Shown piece after piece: positions 63,631 to 64,000 of a DNA stretch of 64,000 nt. The DNA is taken from positions 119,233,966-119,297,965 of the forward strand of contig NC_084664.1 in assembly GCF_028389875.1 (NCBI RefSeq), in the 5' to 3' direction. The number at the start of each line of letters is the position of its first letter. The first letter of the stretch is position 1. The position numbers and the translations under genes were made by a program. The notes beneath the pieces are model-generated. The model did no database searches and was not told where the DNA came from. It saw only the letters and a program-made list of their open reading frames with translations. This DNA is from Rhea pennata (lineage: Eukaryota > Chordata > Aves > Rheiformes > Rheidae).

Positions 63631-64000
63631 ATTCACTGCTCTGGTGAGACTCCTGCCTGTATACAGGAACTGTGTCTTGGGATAGCTTGACAAGGTGTCA
63701 AATAGCTCTAAATAACCTTGCTCATAAATTATTAGCTGATTCTATTTTTTTGAGGAGGGAGGAGTGTATTCGTTTAAACTGAAAATGTTATGATCTTTGC
63801 ATTAACATAGTGAGAAACAAGCCTCTCTCCTCTGAAACCCCTGTGGATTAATACTTTTCATCTAAAAGAAACCACAGCGGCTTAATGGAAATGCTGAGGA
63901 TGACTCTGTAAAATGCTTCTCGTTTGTTTGTTTCGCAATTATGCAGGTTTGTCAAGTACTGCTCATCCGGAGATGGAGAAGGTTGCATATCGACCTATTA
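63631..64000. other. Right-edge intergenic sequence
   Basis: Nothing recognised. The window ends without a gene boundary. Confidence 0.6.

Noticed and set aside
59601..64000. Exons of the expected neighbour CHMP4C
   Set aside because: Searched by eye for a spliced charged helical frame on the minus strand; none found, so the gene, if adjacent, is beyond the right edge.
1..64000. CRISPR arrays, operons, phage or other prokaryotic systems
   Set aside because: Split genes with GT-AG introns, CR1 and SINE relics and a CpG island show this is vertebrate nuclear DNA; no direct-repeat/spacer arrays are present.

Overview
This is a vertebrate nuclear window, almost certainly from a bird. The evidence is CR1 LINE fragments with the avian 3' end and a SINE that joins a tRNA-Ile-like head to a CR1 tail. 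That SINE architecture is the TguSINE1 type known from songbirds and their relatives, so a passerine is likely but not proven. Most of the sequence is AT-rich and non-coding, with one CpG island.

Layout. Positions 1 to about 34.8 kb are intergenic with no supportable protein-coding gene. They hold microsatellites and long A-runs, a TguSINE1-like SINE (7.35 kb), two convincing and one doubtful MIR relic, a polypurine tract (13.5 kb), a long hairpin (10.4 kb) and a 1.4 kb broken CR1 LINE on the minus strand (30.9-32.35 kb). A CpG-rich shore (34.87-35.09 kb) leads into the CpG island promoter (35.57-36.21 kb). From there a single gene runs on the plus strand: SNX16, sorting nexin 16.

SNX16 is complete in the window. 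A non-coding first exon lies in the CpG island. Seven coding exons (39,819-40,190; 43,416-43,502; 47,764-47,912; 52,664-52,733; 55,049-55,185; 57,328-57,444; 57,747-57,855) join in frame into 1,041 nt, giving 346 residues plus a stop. All junctions are GT-AG. The protein has a Ser-rich N-terminus, a PX domain with the RRYTDF lipid-binding motif, a coiled coil and an acidic tail. The 3' UTR runs to about 59.6 kb with two good poly(A) signals.

The introns carry a CR1 3' end fragment, a 39-bp near-perfect hairpin, and an unexplained coding-like open frame on the minus strand (45.86-46.35 kb). Downstream of SNX16 (59.6-64 kb) is intergenic sequence with a decayed tRNA-Thr-like unit and a second tRNA-like unit near the right edge. 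No CRISPR, operon or prokaryotic system is present, and I see no clear evidence of a new multi-gene system. The best leads are the two long hairpins, the minus-strand frame in intron 3, the cluster of ZNF143-like motifs in the promoter, the tRNA-like units, and the upstream frames in the SNX16 leader.
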